Source: CBDDHT01 sp965227905 | GTDB taxonomy: Bacteria; Pseudomonadota; Alphaproteobacteria; Rhizobiales; Methyloligellaceae | Length of the DNA stretch: 64,000 nt | Reading direction: 5' to 3' | Assembly (NCBI GenBank): GCA_965227905.1 | Contig: OZ245780.1 | Coordinates: 5,580,001-5,644,000, forward strand | Part shown: piece after piece, positions 26,522 to 34,898 of the stretch | How the letters are laid out: each line of letters opens with the position of its first letter | Numbering within the stretch: position 1 is the stretch's first letter | Program-made: the position numbers and the translations under genes | Notes under the pieces: generated by a model | Databases searched by the model: none | Seen by the model: only the letters and a program-made list of their open reading frames with translations | Told to the model about the DNA's origin: nothing

Positions 26522-27538
26522 ATGGCTGGTGGAAAGTGCAACCTGACCGTCAATGGAAAGGTTATCCGGGCGAATGTGGGCGAAACGCTGATAGACGCAG
26601 CGCTCGGAGGACGCATCGTCGTCCCTCACGATTGCTGTTCAGGTCAGTGCGAAACGTGCCGGATCACCGTCGTCAGCGGCGATGTGGATGATTTCGGCAC
26701 GCGGGAAAAGAACACGGTGCTGGGCTGCCTGGCAACGCTCGAAGGTGATGCCGAGATTTCATACGAACCCGTTCCTATCGTTCGGAACACGCGCGGGACC
26801 GTGGAGAGCATCGAGCCGATCGCAAAGGATCTCCTTGAGGTTCGGCTGCGGATGGCGAAACCCGTACCGTGGTTGCCCGGACAATATGTCCGCCTTGCTT
26901 TCAAAGGCTATCCACCGCGCGATTATAGCCCGACGATTCCGTTCGATCTCGACGCCGAACATGACGTTCTGGTGTTCCACATGAAGGTTTACGCCGGCGG
27001 CAAAGTCTCCGCGCATCTCGGTACGGATATCGCCGTCGGACATAAAGTCGTTGCGAAAGGTCCTTACGGAAACTGCTATCTGCGACGTCAGTCCGAGCCC
27101 TTGGTCCTGGTCTCCACCGGGACCGGCTTTGCTCCGATCTGGTCGATTGCCGTGGCAGCCAGCATCGGTCAGCCGAACCGCTCGGTCCATGTGATCGCCG
27201 GAGCGCGAACGACGGACGGCCTTTATATGAAAAGTGCCGTCGATTGGCTTCGCGAGCGCGGCGCGAACGTTACATTGACGGCAAGCGACGGGGACGGATT
27301 TTACATTTCTCGTCAACGACCGTCGGATTCTCTTCCACATCTCGAGGAAGATCATGTGGTTTATGCGGCCGGATCGCCAAGCCAGGTCGACGCGGTCCGC
27401 CAACGCGCACTCGCCGCCAATGCGACCTTCTATGCCGATCCCTTCTTTGCGGCGAGCACTCAGCGCACCTTCCGCGAATGGGCCGAGCTGGCTTTTGGCG
27501 GCCGGAGAACACAGCAACCAACACCCGCGGCAGCCTGA
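26522..27538 (+). CDS. 2Fe-2S ferredoxin-domain FAD/NAD(P) oxidoreductase
   Basis: A 338-residue fusion. An N-terminal plant-type 2Fe-2S domain has Cys38, Cys43, Cys46 and Cys69 (CCSGQCETC and later LGC). An FAD-binding barrel follows with RDYSPT near 138, then an NAD(P) domain with STGTGFAPIWS near 200. This order is that of class IB oxygenase reductases and CDP-6-deoxyglucoseen reductase. No oxygenase is nearby. Its neighbour is the membrane cytochrome b/haem protein, so I infer that it moves electrons between NAD(P)H and that protein. ATG 26522 follows AGAGGG. Confidence 0.88.
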   Translation: MAGGKCNLTVNGKVIRANVGETLIDAALGGRIVVPHDCCSGQCETCRITVVSGDVDDFGTREKNTVLGCLATLEGDAEISYEPVPIVRNTRGTVESIEPIAKDLLEVRLRMAKPVPWLPGQYVRLAFKGYPPRDYSPTIPFDLDAEHDVLVFHMKVYAGGKVSAHLGTDIAVGHKVVAKGPYGNCYLRRQSEPLVLVSTGTGFAPIWSIAVAASIGQPNRSVHVIAGARTTDGLYMKSAVDWLRERGANVTLTASDGDGFYISRQRPSDSLPHLEEDHVVYAAGSPSQVDAVRQRALAANATFYADPFFAASTQRTFREWAELAFGGRRTQQPTPAAA

Positions 27539-27609
27539 ATGCCAAAAGTCGCCCGGCAATCGATCATTCAATAGTTAGTTGGTCGAACCGAACGGGTCTG
27601 AAAACTATT

Positions 27610-27639
27610 CTGCGCTCAATCGGAACAGGTTGGGCGCAG
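27610..27639. terminator. Hairpin between converging genes
   Basis: CTGCGCTCAA (27610-27619) pairs with TTGGGCGCAG (27630-27639) with one G-T wobble. It sits in the gap between the reductase and the GGDEF-EAL gene, which converge. On the minus strand a TTTT follows within about ten bases. It may stop transcripts from both sides. Confidence 0.45.
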
Positions 27640-27656
27640 ATTGATTCTCAGGGGCG

Positions 27657-30548
27657 CTAGCCGTTAGCAGCAATCTTCAATGGCTGCACATTGGATTGCA
27701 GAAGTCGTTTGGCCTCGCTCGCCGGGGCCGGCCGGCCAAAGAAGTAGCCTTGCGCTTCCGTGCAGCCACAGCTTCTCAAGAGTTCGATCAGATCTTCCGT
27801 TTCGACACCCTCTGCGGTCGTCGTCATTTTGAGAGAATCCGCTAGTTCCACGATGCCGCGGACAATCGACTCCGATTCCTCATTGTCCGCCATTGATCGC
27901 ACGAACGATTGATCGATCTTGATCTTGTCGAACGGGAAACTCCTGAGACAGCTCAACGAAGAATAACCGGTGCCGAAATCATCCATCGAGATCTTGACAC
28001 CGAGCGCCTTCGTTCGCATCAGCGCAGATAAGGTCTCGTCGTCTTCGCCAAGCAGCACGCTTTCCGTCACCTCAAGCTCGAGACGGTTTGAGGGAAGACC
28101 GGTTGTTGCAAGCGTATTGATCAGCGTCGACGCAAATCCCTTGGACTTGAGCTGACGCGCCGAGATGTTCACGGCCACCCGCACCGGCAAGGGCCAGTCC
28201 ATCGCCGCTTTGCAGGACTCGCGCAGGATCCACTCGCCCATTTGAACGATGAGTCCCGTATCCTCGGCAATCGGGATGAATTCCGCCGGTGAGATCATTC
28301 CGCGGACCGGATGGCGCCAGCGCATCAATGCTTCGAAGCCGGAGATCGTATCATCGGCAAGATTTATTTGCGGCTGGAAGTACGCCTCCAGCTCGCCATT
28401 CTCCATTGCCCGCTGGAGATCGGTGATCAGCTCACGGCGGGTATTGATCTGCGTGCCCATTTCCTCTTCGAAGAAGCGATATGTGTTCCGGCCGTCCGCC
28501 TTGGCCTGATACAAAGCCAGATCTGCCTGACGGAGAAGTTCATCGCCATCCAGGCCTTCTTCACGCACCATGGCTATGCCGACACTCGCGCTGATCACGG
28601 CTTCATGATCTTCGATCATGTAGGGCTGTGACACGGCATCTATGGATTTGCGCGCAAGATGAGCGGCGTCAGTTCCGCGGGTCGGGATTTCTGTCACAAT
28701 GGCGAACTCGTCGCCCCCCAATCGGACAACCAATTGTCTATCGGTCGTAATCGATTTGAGACGGGCTGCCACCTCGCACAAGAGCTGATCGCCGACGTGG
28801 TGACCGAGCGAGTCGTTAACGGTCTTAAACTCGTCCAGATCCATAAACAGGATCGCAAAGTTCCCACCTTCGGACTCCCGCTGGATCAAACTTGCTGTCA
28901 GATGCTCGCGAAGCCGGATACGGTTGGGGAGGTCGGTCAGACCATCATGCTTCGCAAGATGCGCGAGACGGTCCCTGGCGCGCTGGCGTTCGGTCACGTC
29001 CTCGAATATCGCAACCCATCCACCGCCGATGAGTGGCTGCCGGGTCGTGAGGATCATACGGCCATTGGTCAGACGAAGCGTATCGGCACTGCGCCTATTG
29101 ACCGGCCAGGCATCATCTGGTGGTCGTGCGATATTGTCTTCGGAATTTTCTGCAGTCGCAACATGCTGCAAAGCAATCAGCGTCGAGAGTTCCATACCCG
29201 GACGCACTTGCTCGGATTTCAGATCGAATAACTCCAGATAGCGTCTGTTCGATACGATCAACTTCTTGTCTTGACCGAACATACATAGTCCATGCGACAT
29301 GTTGTTCAGCGCGGCATCGAACAGGCCGTTCTGCGTTCGAAGTTCCGTCTCTTTCCGCCGCAGGATTTCGTTCTTGACCTGTATGTTCTCACGCAGACTA
29401 TCGCGTTCCTTCACCGAGGCCTGCAGCAGGACAACGGCGCGCGCAATGTCTCCAACCTCATCGGCGCGCTCTGTACTATCCACCTCCGCTTCATAGTCAC
29501 CACCTGCCACACCTGACACAACCCGGGTAATGCGGGTGAGGGGCCGTGTAATCTGACGGGCGATAGCGATCGAAAAGAGAACGAACACAAACGTCGAGAA
29601 AAGACCGAACACTATGAGTGATTTCACAAGGGAGCGTTCTTCTTCCTTGCCGATTTTGGTCAATTCGTTTTGTGTCGCATACAGCTCCTCAATCGGCTTC
29701 AGAGCACAAATTTTAAGCGGCTCGACTATCGTGTTGCATCGGATCACGTGACGACTGTCGGCAGTAATGTTCGAATCGGGAAGCCTTTTGCCGATATCTG
29801 CCAGATCCCCGAGAAATGCCGCATCGGAGATCACGCTCCCATCCAGAAGAACCGCCAGACTCAGCGAGCCGATCTCAGCAAACTCGAGCAACGTTGCTTC
29901 GTGACGCTTGAGTCGGCGCTGTGCGATCAGACCGCCTGACACCTCTCCAAAGTCATCGAACAACGGCACGAAGACGACCTGCGAGATCGCAAATTCTCCC
30001 GGCTTCGGAATCAGAGCGCCGAACTCTTTTGCTGGTATCAGATCCGTGAAGATTTCTGGGTCTGCAGGATTATTCCTGGCCAGAAGGCGTTTGATTGGCT
30101 CTGCAAACTTGGCTCGTGACAGCCGCAGATCAATTGAAATCAAGTCGGCCTGTCCGGAAGAGGCACCGATGACCTTACCTGCATGATTGACTACGACAAT
30201 TCCATCAAGCTGCGCATTCTTCGCTGCGGGGCCAAGCATCTCAGACATCGCAACGACATTGAGCGAGGATGCAGCCGTGATCGTATCGGCACGACTCGCA
30301 ATCGCGCTGACCCGACGACCGGTGTCTTCGAAAAGCGCTTCGAGGCGCTTTCCCGCCAGCCGAACATTGGCATCGAGCGTATCCGCCAGCTTGGCATCCG
30401 AGAGCGCCTCCAGCTTCAGAGCCTGACGCTCGATGCTTCGCTCAAGCTGATAGACGACGAGCCCGATCAGGCAAAGAAATGCTGCCGCTGCCGTTGCGGT
30501 TGTACCAACAGTAAATCTTGTGGATAGCGAACGCAGCCGGACTTTCAT
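27657..30548 (-). CDS. GGDEF-EAL cyclic-di-GMP turnover protein with HAMP and PAS domains
   Basis: A 963-residue inner-membrane protein. The order is: N-terminal helix (about 13-33), a periplasmic sensor region to about 310, second helix, HAMP (about 335-390), PAS-like domain (about 405-520), GGDEF domain with intact GGDEF (VVRLGGDEFAIV), and EAL domain with FEALMRWRHP, DDFGTGYSS and TAEGVET. Both active sites look complete. No RxxD inhibitory site is seen five residues before GGDEF. It starts six bases after a periplasmic binding protein gene, so that protein may be its ligand sensor. It should make and break cyclic di-GMP in response to a periplasmic signal. Confidence 0.92.
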   Translation of the reverse strand: MKVRLRSLSTRFTVGTTATAAAAFLCLIGLVVYQLERSIERQALKLEALSDAKLADTLDANVRLAGKRLEALFEDTGRRVSAIASRADTITAASSLNVVAMSEMLGPAAKNAQLDGIVVVNHAGKVIGASSGQADLISIDLRLSRAKFAEPIKRLLARNNPADPEIFTDLIPAKEFGALIPKPGEFAISQVVFVPLFDDFGEVSGGLIAQRRLKRHEATLLEFAEIGSLSLAVLLDGSVISDAAFLGDLADIGKRLPDSNITADSRHVIRCNTIVEPLKICALKPIEELYATQNELTKIGKEEERSLVKSLIVFGLFSTFVFVLFSIAIARQITRPLTRITRVVSGVAGGDYEAEVDSTERADEVGDIARAVVLLQASVKERDSLRENIQVKNEILRRKETELRTQNGLFDAALNNMSHGLCMFGQDKKLIVSNRRYLELFDLKSEQVRPGMELSTLIALQHVATAENSEDNIARPPDDAWPVNRRSADTLRLTNGRMILTTRQPLIGGGWVAIFEDVTERQRARDRLAHLAKHDGLTDLPNRIRLREHLTASLIQRESEGGNFAILFMDLDEFKTVNDSLGHHVGDQLLCEVAARLKSITTDRQLVVRLGGDEFAIVTEIPTRGTDAAHLARKSIDAVSQPYMIEDHEAVISASVGIAMVREEGLDGDELLRQADLALYQAKADGRNTYRFFEEEMGTQINTRRELITDLQRAMENGELEAYFQPQINLADDTISGFEALMRWRHPVRGMISPAEFIPIAEDTGLIVQMGEWILRESCKAAMDWPLPVRVAVNISARQLKSKGFASTLINTLATTGLPSNRLELEVTESVLLGEDDETLSALMRTKALGVKISMDDFGTGYSSLSCLRSFPFDKIKIDQSFVRSMADNEESESIVRGIVELADSLKMTTTAEGVETEDLIELLRSCGCTEAQGYFFGRPAPASEAKRLLQSNVQPLKIAANG

Positions 30549-30554
30549 TGAACC

Positions 30555-31358
30555 CTACTGGCGGACAGGAACACCGCCATAGTTGGTGATGATCTTGGCG
30601 CCTGCCTCTGACAGAGAGAAGTCGACAAAGGACTTCATATCGCTATCGAGTCTGTCGACTTTGTAGATCAGAGCCAACTCGACGGCACTTGGATAATCGG
30701 GATCCGTTGGAAACTTGCCGTCGATCCGCAGAACGTTCATGTCGAAGCCAAGGGGTTTGGAGTAAGGGCCGAAGCCGATTGTCCCCGGTATTTTGCGAAC
30801 GGTCTGGATCGCATCCTGTGTCGTGACGGCCGTTTTTGAGCGTGACGTAAATTCGAGGGAAGACCATCCCGGCATGCTTGCCCTCAAAACCTGAAGTGTG
30901 CTGTCGGCTTCTTCACGCCGCACAACTTTCACCTTGAGCTGTGCGCCGCCCAAGTCCGACCATGACGTCGCCTTGCCGGAATAAACTCGCACGAGATCGC
31001 TACTCGTCAGCCCTTTGATGTTGGTCGACGGATGGGTGAAGATTGCCGATGGAATCTTAGCAATCGGCACATAGACGAGGCCGTATTTGACCTCCGAAGG
31101 CTTCAGTGGCCGCGCGACGCGCCCGAGACGTTCGCGGTCGGAGCCGACAGCAACAACACCGCCTCCCGATCCGATACTGGGTGGGATCGAGATTTCGACA
31201 TTGTCATGCTCCGCAGCATAAGCAACTGCGAGCGCGCGCAGCATTTCCAAACCGTCGCCAGTACCGACGATCTTCAGCTCTGCGGCATTTGCTGTCGCCG
31301 CCAAAGAGATTGCAAAAACGGAACAAGCTAAAGACTTATACAAGGACGCGATACGCAT
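30555..31358 (-). CDS. Periplasmic PstS-like substrate-binding protein
   Basis: A 267-residue secreted protein: signal peptide about 1-26 (ending TANA before AEL), then a phosphate-type binding-protein fold (AELKIVGTGDGLEMLRALA, IGSGGGVVAVGS, later PGTIGFGPYS). ABC permease genes are absent. Instead the next gene, six bases on, is the membrane GGDEF-EAL protein, which suggests a signalling rather than transport role. ATG 31358 has GGGGG upstream; a TTG lies four codons earlier. Confidence 0.8.
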   Translation of the reverse strand: MRIASLYKSLACSVFAISLAATANAAELKIVGTGDGLEMLRALAVAYAAEHDNVEISIPPSIGSGGGVVAVGSDRERLGRVARPLKPSEVKYGLVYVPIAKIPSAIFTHPSTNIKGLTSSDLVRVYSGKATSWSDLGGAQLKVKVVRREEADSTLQVLRASMPGWSSLEFTSRSKTAVTTQDAIQTVRKIPGTIGFGPYSKPLGFDMNVLRIDGKFPTDPDYPSAVELALIYKVDRLDSDMKSFVDFSLSEAGAKIITNYGGVPVRQ

Positions 31359-31454
31359 TGGGGCCCCCAAAACTCATACAACCACACCGTGCAGACGCTA
31401 CACGGCAGGCGTGAAATTACCGTTAATCCGGGGGTTTGGCGGGTTGTATATAGG

Positions 31455-34400
31455 TTACTGAAGCGTTGCTATTTGTGCTGCGTCAGGTTGGCGACCTCCA
31501 ATCCAATGCTCAAGCGCATTCCTCAGTGCCTCCAGACCGAGAGGTTTTGGCAGGTGATCGTCCATACCACTTTGAAGGCATCGTCGCTTGTCTTCTTCAA
31601 ACGCATGAGCAGTAACGCCGATGATTGGGACGGCGTTGCCAGCATGCCTCTGAATCTCGCGAATCCGGGCTGTGGCCTCATAGCCATCCATCTTTGGCAT
31701 CGATACATCCATCAAGATGAGATCCGGCTGAGTTTCACGATAAAGCCGGACCGCCACCTCCCCATTTTCGGCAAAGACGGGGCGAAAGTCAGAGCCATAG
31801 AGCATGTGCTCCACCAATCGGCGGTTCATCTCATGATCTTCAGCTACCAGCACGGTCCATTGCGCCGCACCTGATGTAGACGGTGCTTGATGAGCTGACT
31901 GTGGGTCGGCCGGCTGAACATTACCGGCCACCGCCTCTTCTGTGGCCTCCAGCAAGAGTTCGGTTCTCACTGGTTTCTCAAGCAGTCCGGAAATTCCGAG
32001 CGCCTGCAATCGATTCCACGCCTCGCCCTTGCCAATCGAAGTCAGAGCAATGATCGGCATGTTGGAGATGCCATCGATACCTCTGACATGATGCACAAAT
32101 GTAGCCGCATCCATATCGGGCAATGTCTCATTAACTACAGCAAAACGAAATGGTGCATCGTCTTCGAATGCGGCTTGCAACACGCTCAAGGCACGAAGTC
32201 CGGAGTCGACCGGCGTTGGGCGCGCGCCCCAATGGCCAAACTGCTCTTCAAGGATCAAACGGTTCATCGGGCGATCATCGACAACCAGTACCGGAAGATC
32301 TGTCAAGCCGTCCGGCGGATGCTGCTCTGCTGTTTCATCGCCTGAAACCATTGGCAATGTGACATTGTACCAGAACGTCGAGCCTCGCCCCACTTCACTG
32401 TCGACGCCGATACGACCACCGAGCGTTTCGACGATCCGTTTGGTTATGGCAAGACCGAGCCCTGTTCCCCCATGGCAACGCGTTGAGGAATCGTCAACCT
32501 GCTGGAAGGCACCAAAAATCGCTTCATGTTTGTCGGCTGGAATGCCGATGCCGGTATCGATGACCGAGACCGTCAAATCCGCCCTGCCGTCGACCTGGCC
32601 GCCCTTTATATCGATTAAGACATGGCCGGTGTCGGTGAACTTAACCGCATTGCCGACAAGGTTGGTCATGATCTGTCGGATTCTACCTTTGTCCGACACA
32701 ACTTGGCGAGGCGTGCCTGGTTTGTAGCGCACCAGAATTTCGACGTTCTTGCCGGTCGTCTGTGACGCCAGCATTGTCGCAACATCCTCAATGGCCTCTC
32801 TCAGGTCGAACGGTTCCGGGACAAGCGTCAACTCACCGGCTTCGATTTTCGAGAAATCGAGAATGTCGTTGATGATTTCAAGGAGGCCGTTGCTGGACGA
32901 AACGATCGTTTGAGCAAACCGCCGCTGCCGGTCGTCGACTGGAGTGGTCTGCAGAAGCTGGGCCATACCGATAATACTGTTGAGCGGTGTGCGGATTTCG
33001 TGGCTCATGTTGGCGAGGAATGCCGATTTGGCCTGGCTTGCCGAATTTGCGCGTTCTTTTTCCGCCTCGAGCTCCAGCTCGTGCTCGTGCTGCCTCGTCA
33101 CATCGGTGTAGACGGCAACAAAGCCACCTTCCGAAACTGGATAGCGTTCGATTCGAATACGACGGCCATCATGGCGCTGCCGCTCAAGCGCTGTCGGTTC
33201 GAGCTTTCGTGCAACTTCGAGCCTCTCCTGCACGATTGCATCCACCTCGCCCGCACCATGCTCACCGCGCGCGACATTGATCCGGATGAGTGACTCCAGC
33301 GAGTCTCCAAGGTTGAGCGTACCCTCTTCAATATCGAGAGTTTCCAGTGCTTTCTCGTTGAATGCTCGCAGGTTCAAACCGGCATCGAACCACGTCAGCC
33401 CTTGTCTGACATTGTTGAAAATAACTTCGAGCGCTTCGGAGTTGCGGCGCAGCTCGACTTCACGGTTCTTGATGTCAGTGATATCAAAGTAGGTGAGCAT
33501 CCGCCGGCCATCGGACAAAGCCACGCATTGGTAACGCAACACCTTGCCGTCTCTGCGTCGGATCTCCATCGGAGGGACAGACCCTCTGCGAACAGCAGCG
33601 ACCCGCTCGCTGACGTAAGCTTCCCATTCATTGTCTTCGATGTCGTAGACACCATTCAGTCGCTTCTTGTTTATAAGATCGACCAAACTGCAATGGGTCA
33701 GCGATTCATCTTCGTCAATGCCCCACATAATGCGCCAGGCCCGGTTAGCAACCTCCACGCGCAGATCGCTGTCCATGAAAACGACCGCATAGTCGATATT
33801 GTCGATGATGGCCTCGAAACGCGACAGCAATGCCCAATTGTCATGTCCCGCTATGTCGAGTTTACGAGCAAGTTTCGCCAGCTCGGCTTCGCGTTCCCCG
33901 AGATCCCTCTTATGCTCCTCGGTTATTACTGCATGCTGGCGGAGACGTGTGATGTCGGTATACGTAAACACGGAGCCGCCATTTGGCAGTCGATTGGCAT
34001 CTGTTCGCACAATCCGACCTGACGGCGTCGTGATCTCCATCTTCGATTGTCTGCCAGGTGCGAACGCCTCCATGACCTGGTCACTCTCAGTGAAACCATC
34101 GTGCCGATAATCACCCCGGTTGGTGCGATACTCCACCATCGCCTGACGCGGGGTTCCGGGCGCGATCAGGTGCGAAGGAATCTCAAGTATTTCGGCAACA
34201 CGATCGTTAGATAGCTGAAATGTGTCGTCCGGCCCTGTTGTGAGCACCCCTTGATCCATGAATGCGATGACATCGCGCAGGGGGTCTAGCTGCTCGCAAT
34301 GGTCTAAACTCGATCGTCCGGATGTGTTGGTAAGGCGGGCATGGTAGACGGCAAGACAGCCTCCTGGAAGACGTTTACTTCGAATGCTGAACCTTTCTCC

Positions 34401-34736
34401 AGATGAAGCTTCGAATTCGCCATTGAGAATACCGGCTTTTAGCTCTTCGATTACATCGAGCGTTGCCGATTCCCAGTCGTCACCCAGAAAGTATCTCAGA
34501 ACCTCCTGATAGGATGCGCCTGGGGCAATGTGGCCTGCTTTGTCCGAGAAAGACTCGCGAAACCGATGGTTCGCAAAGATGACGTGAAGGCGCGGGTCGA
34601 GGACGACGACAGCCTCGGACGCTCCATCGATTGCCGATAGCAACAACTTTGCCGCGAAGTCGCCGCCTTCCATGCTTGGAGCATGTCCGTCGGGCGGACC
34701 ATCACGGGATCCGCCGGAACACTGTTGTTCGGGCAT
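31455..34736 (-). CDS. Hybrid sensor histidine kinase with four PAS-like domains and two receivers
   Basis: A 1093-residue soluble kinase. Four PAS-like modules lie at about 30-140, 150-270, 305-425 and 440-555. The phosphoacceptor box FLANMSHEIRTPLNS has His579. The ATPase domain carries LVGNAVKFT and GTGLGLAI. The first receiver (about 815-930) has Asn869 where the phosphorylated Asp should be (VVNETLPDMDA, codon at 32130-32132). The second (about 955-1075) is normal with Asp1010 (ILMDVSMPKMDG). No membrane helices are seen, so the signal is cytoplasmic. ATG 34736 has AGAAGG upstream; a GTG at 34775 is possible. No cognate regulator is adjacent. Confidence 0.88.
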   Translation of the reverse strand: MPEQQCSGGSRDGPPDGHAPSMEGGDFAAKLLLSAIDGASEAVVVLDPRLHVIFANHRFRESFSDKAGHIAPGASYQEVLRYFLGDDWESATLDVIEELKAGILNGEFEASSGERFSIRSKRLPGGCLAVYHARLTNTSGRSSLDHCEQLDPLRDVIAFMDQGVLTTGPDDTFQLSNDRVAEILEIPSHLIAPGTPRQAMVEYRTNRGDYRHDGFTESDQVMEAFAPGRQSKMEITTPSGRIVRTDANRLPNGGSVFTYTDITRLRQHAVITEEHKRDLGEREAELAKLARKLDIAGHDNWALLSRFEAIIDNIDYAVVFMDSDLRVEVANRAWRIMWGIDEDESLTHCSLVDLINKKRLNGVYDIEDNEWEAYVSERVAAVRRGSVPPMEIRRRDGKVLRYQCVALSDGRRMLTYFDITDIKNREVELRRNSEALEVIFNNVRQGLTWFDAGLNLRAFNEKALETLDIEEGTLNLGDSLESLIRINVARGEHGAGEVDAIVQERLEVARKLEPTALERQRHDGRRIRIERYPVSEGGFVAVYTDVTRQHEHELELEAEKERANSASQAKSAFLANMSHEIRTPLNSIIGMAQLLQTTPVDDRQRRFAQTIVSSSNGLLEIINDILDFSKIEAGELTLVPEPFDLREAIEDVATMLASQTTGKNVEILVRYKPGTPRQVVSDKGRIRQIMTNLVGNAVKFTDTGHVLIDIKGGQVDGRADLTVSVIDTGIGIPADKHEAIFGAFQQVDDSSTRCHGGTGLGLAITKRIVETLGGRIGVDSEVGRGSTFWYNVTLPMVSGDETAEQHPPDGLTDLPVLVVDDRPMNRLILEEQFGHWGARPTPVDSGLRALSVLQAAFEDDAPFRFAVVNETLPDMDAATFVHHVRGIDGISNMPIIALTSIGKGEAWNRLQALGISGLLEKPVRTELLLEATEEAVAGNVQPADPQSAHQAPSTSGAAQWTVLVAEDHEMNRRLVEHMLYGSDFRPVFAENGEVAVRLYRETQPDLILMDVSMPKMDGYEATARIREIQRHAGNAVPIIGVTAHAFEEDKRRCLQSGMDDHLPKPLGLEALRNALEHWIGGRQPDAAQIATLQ

Positions 34737-34898
34737 GGATTGCCGCGCCTTCTGCCGGTCGGGAGCTGCAAACACTCAGAAGGCCAACAGTAAGGTATGC
34801 CTCGTTAAGAAAAGCTTGTCCGTCCAGATCCTGGCTCAAGCGCCGCAGCGATTTGTGACCCTCCTATGCGGCTGGAAAACCCAATTCGATGCCACAAC

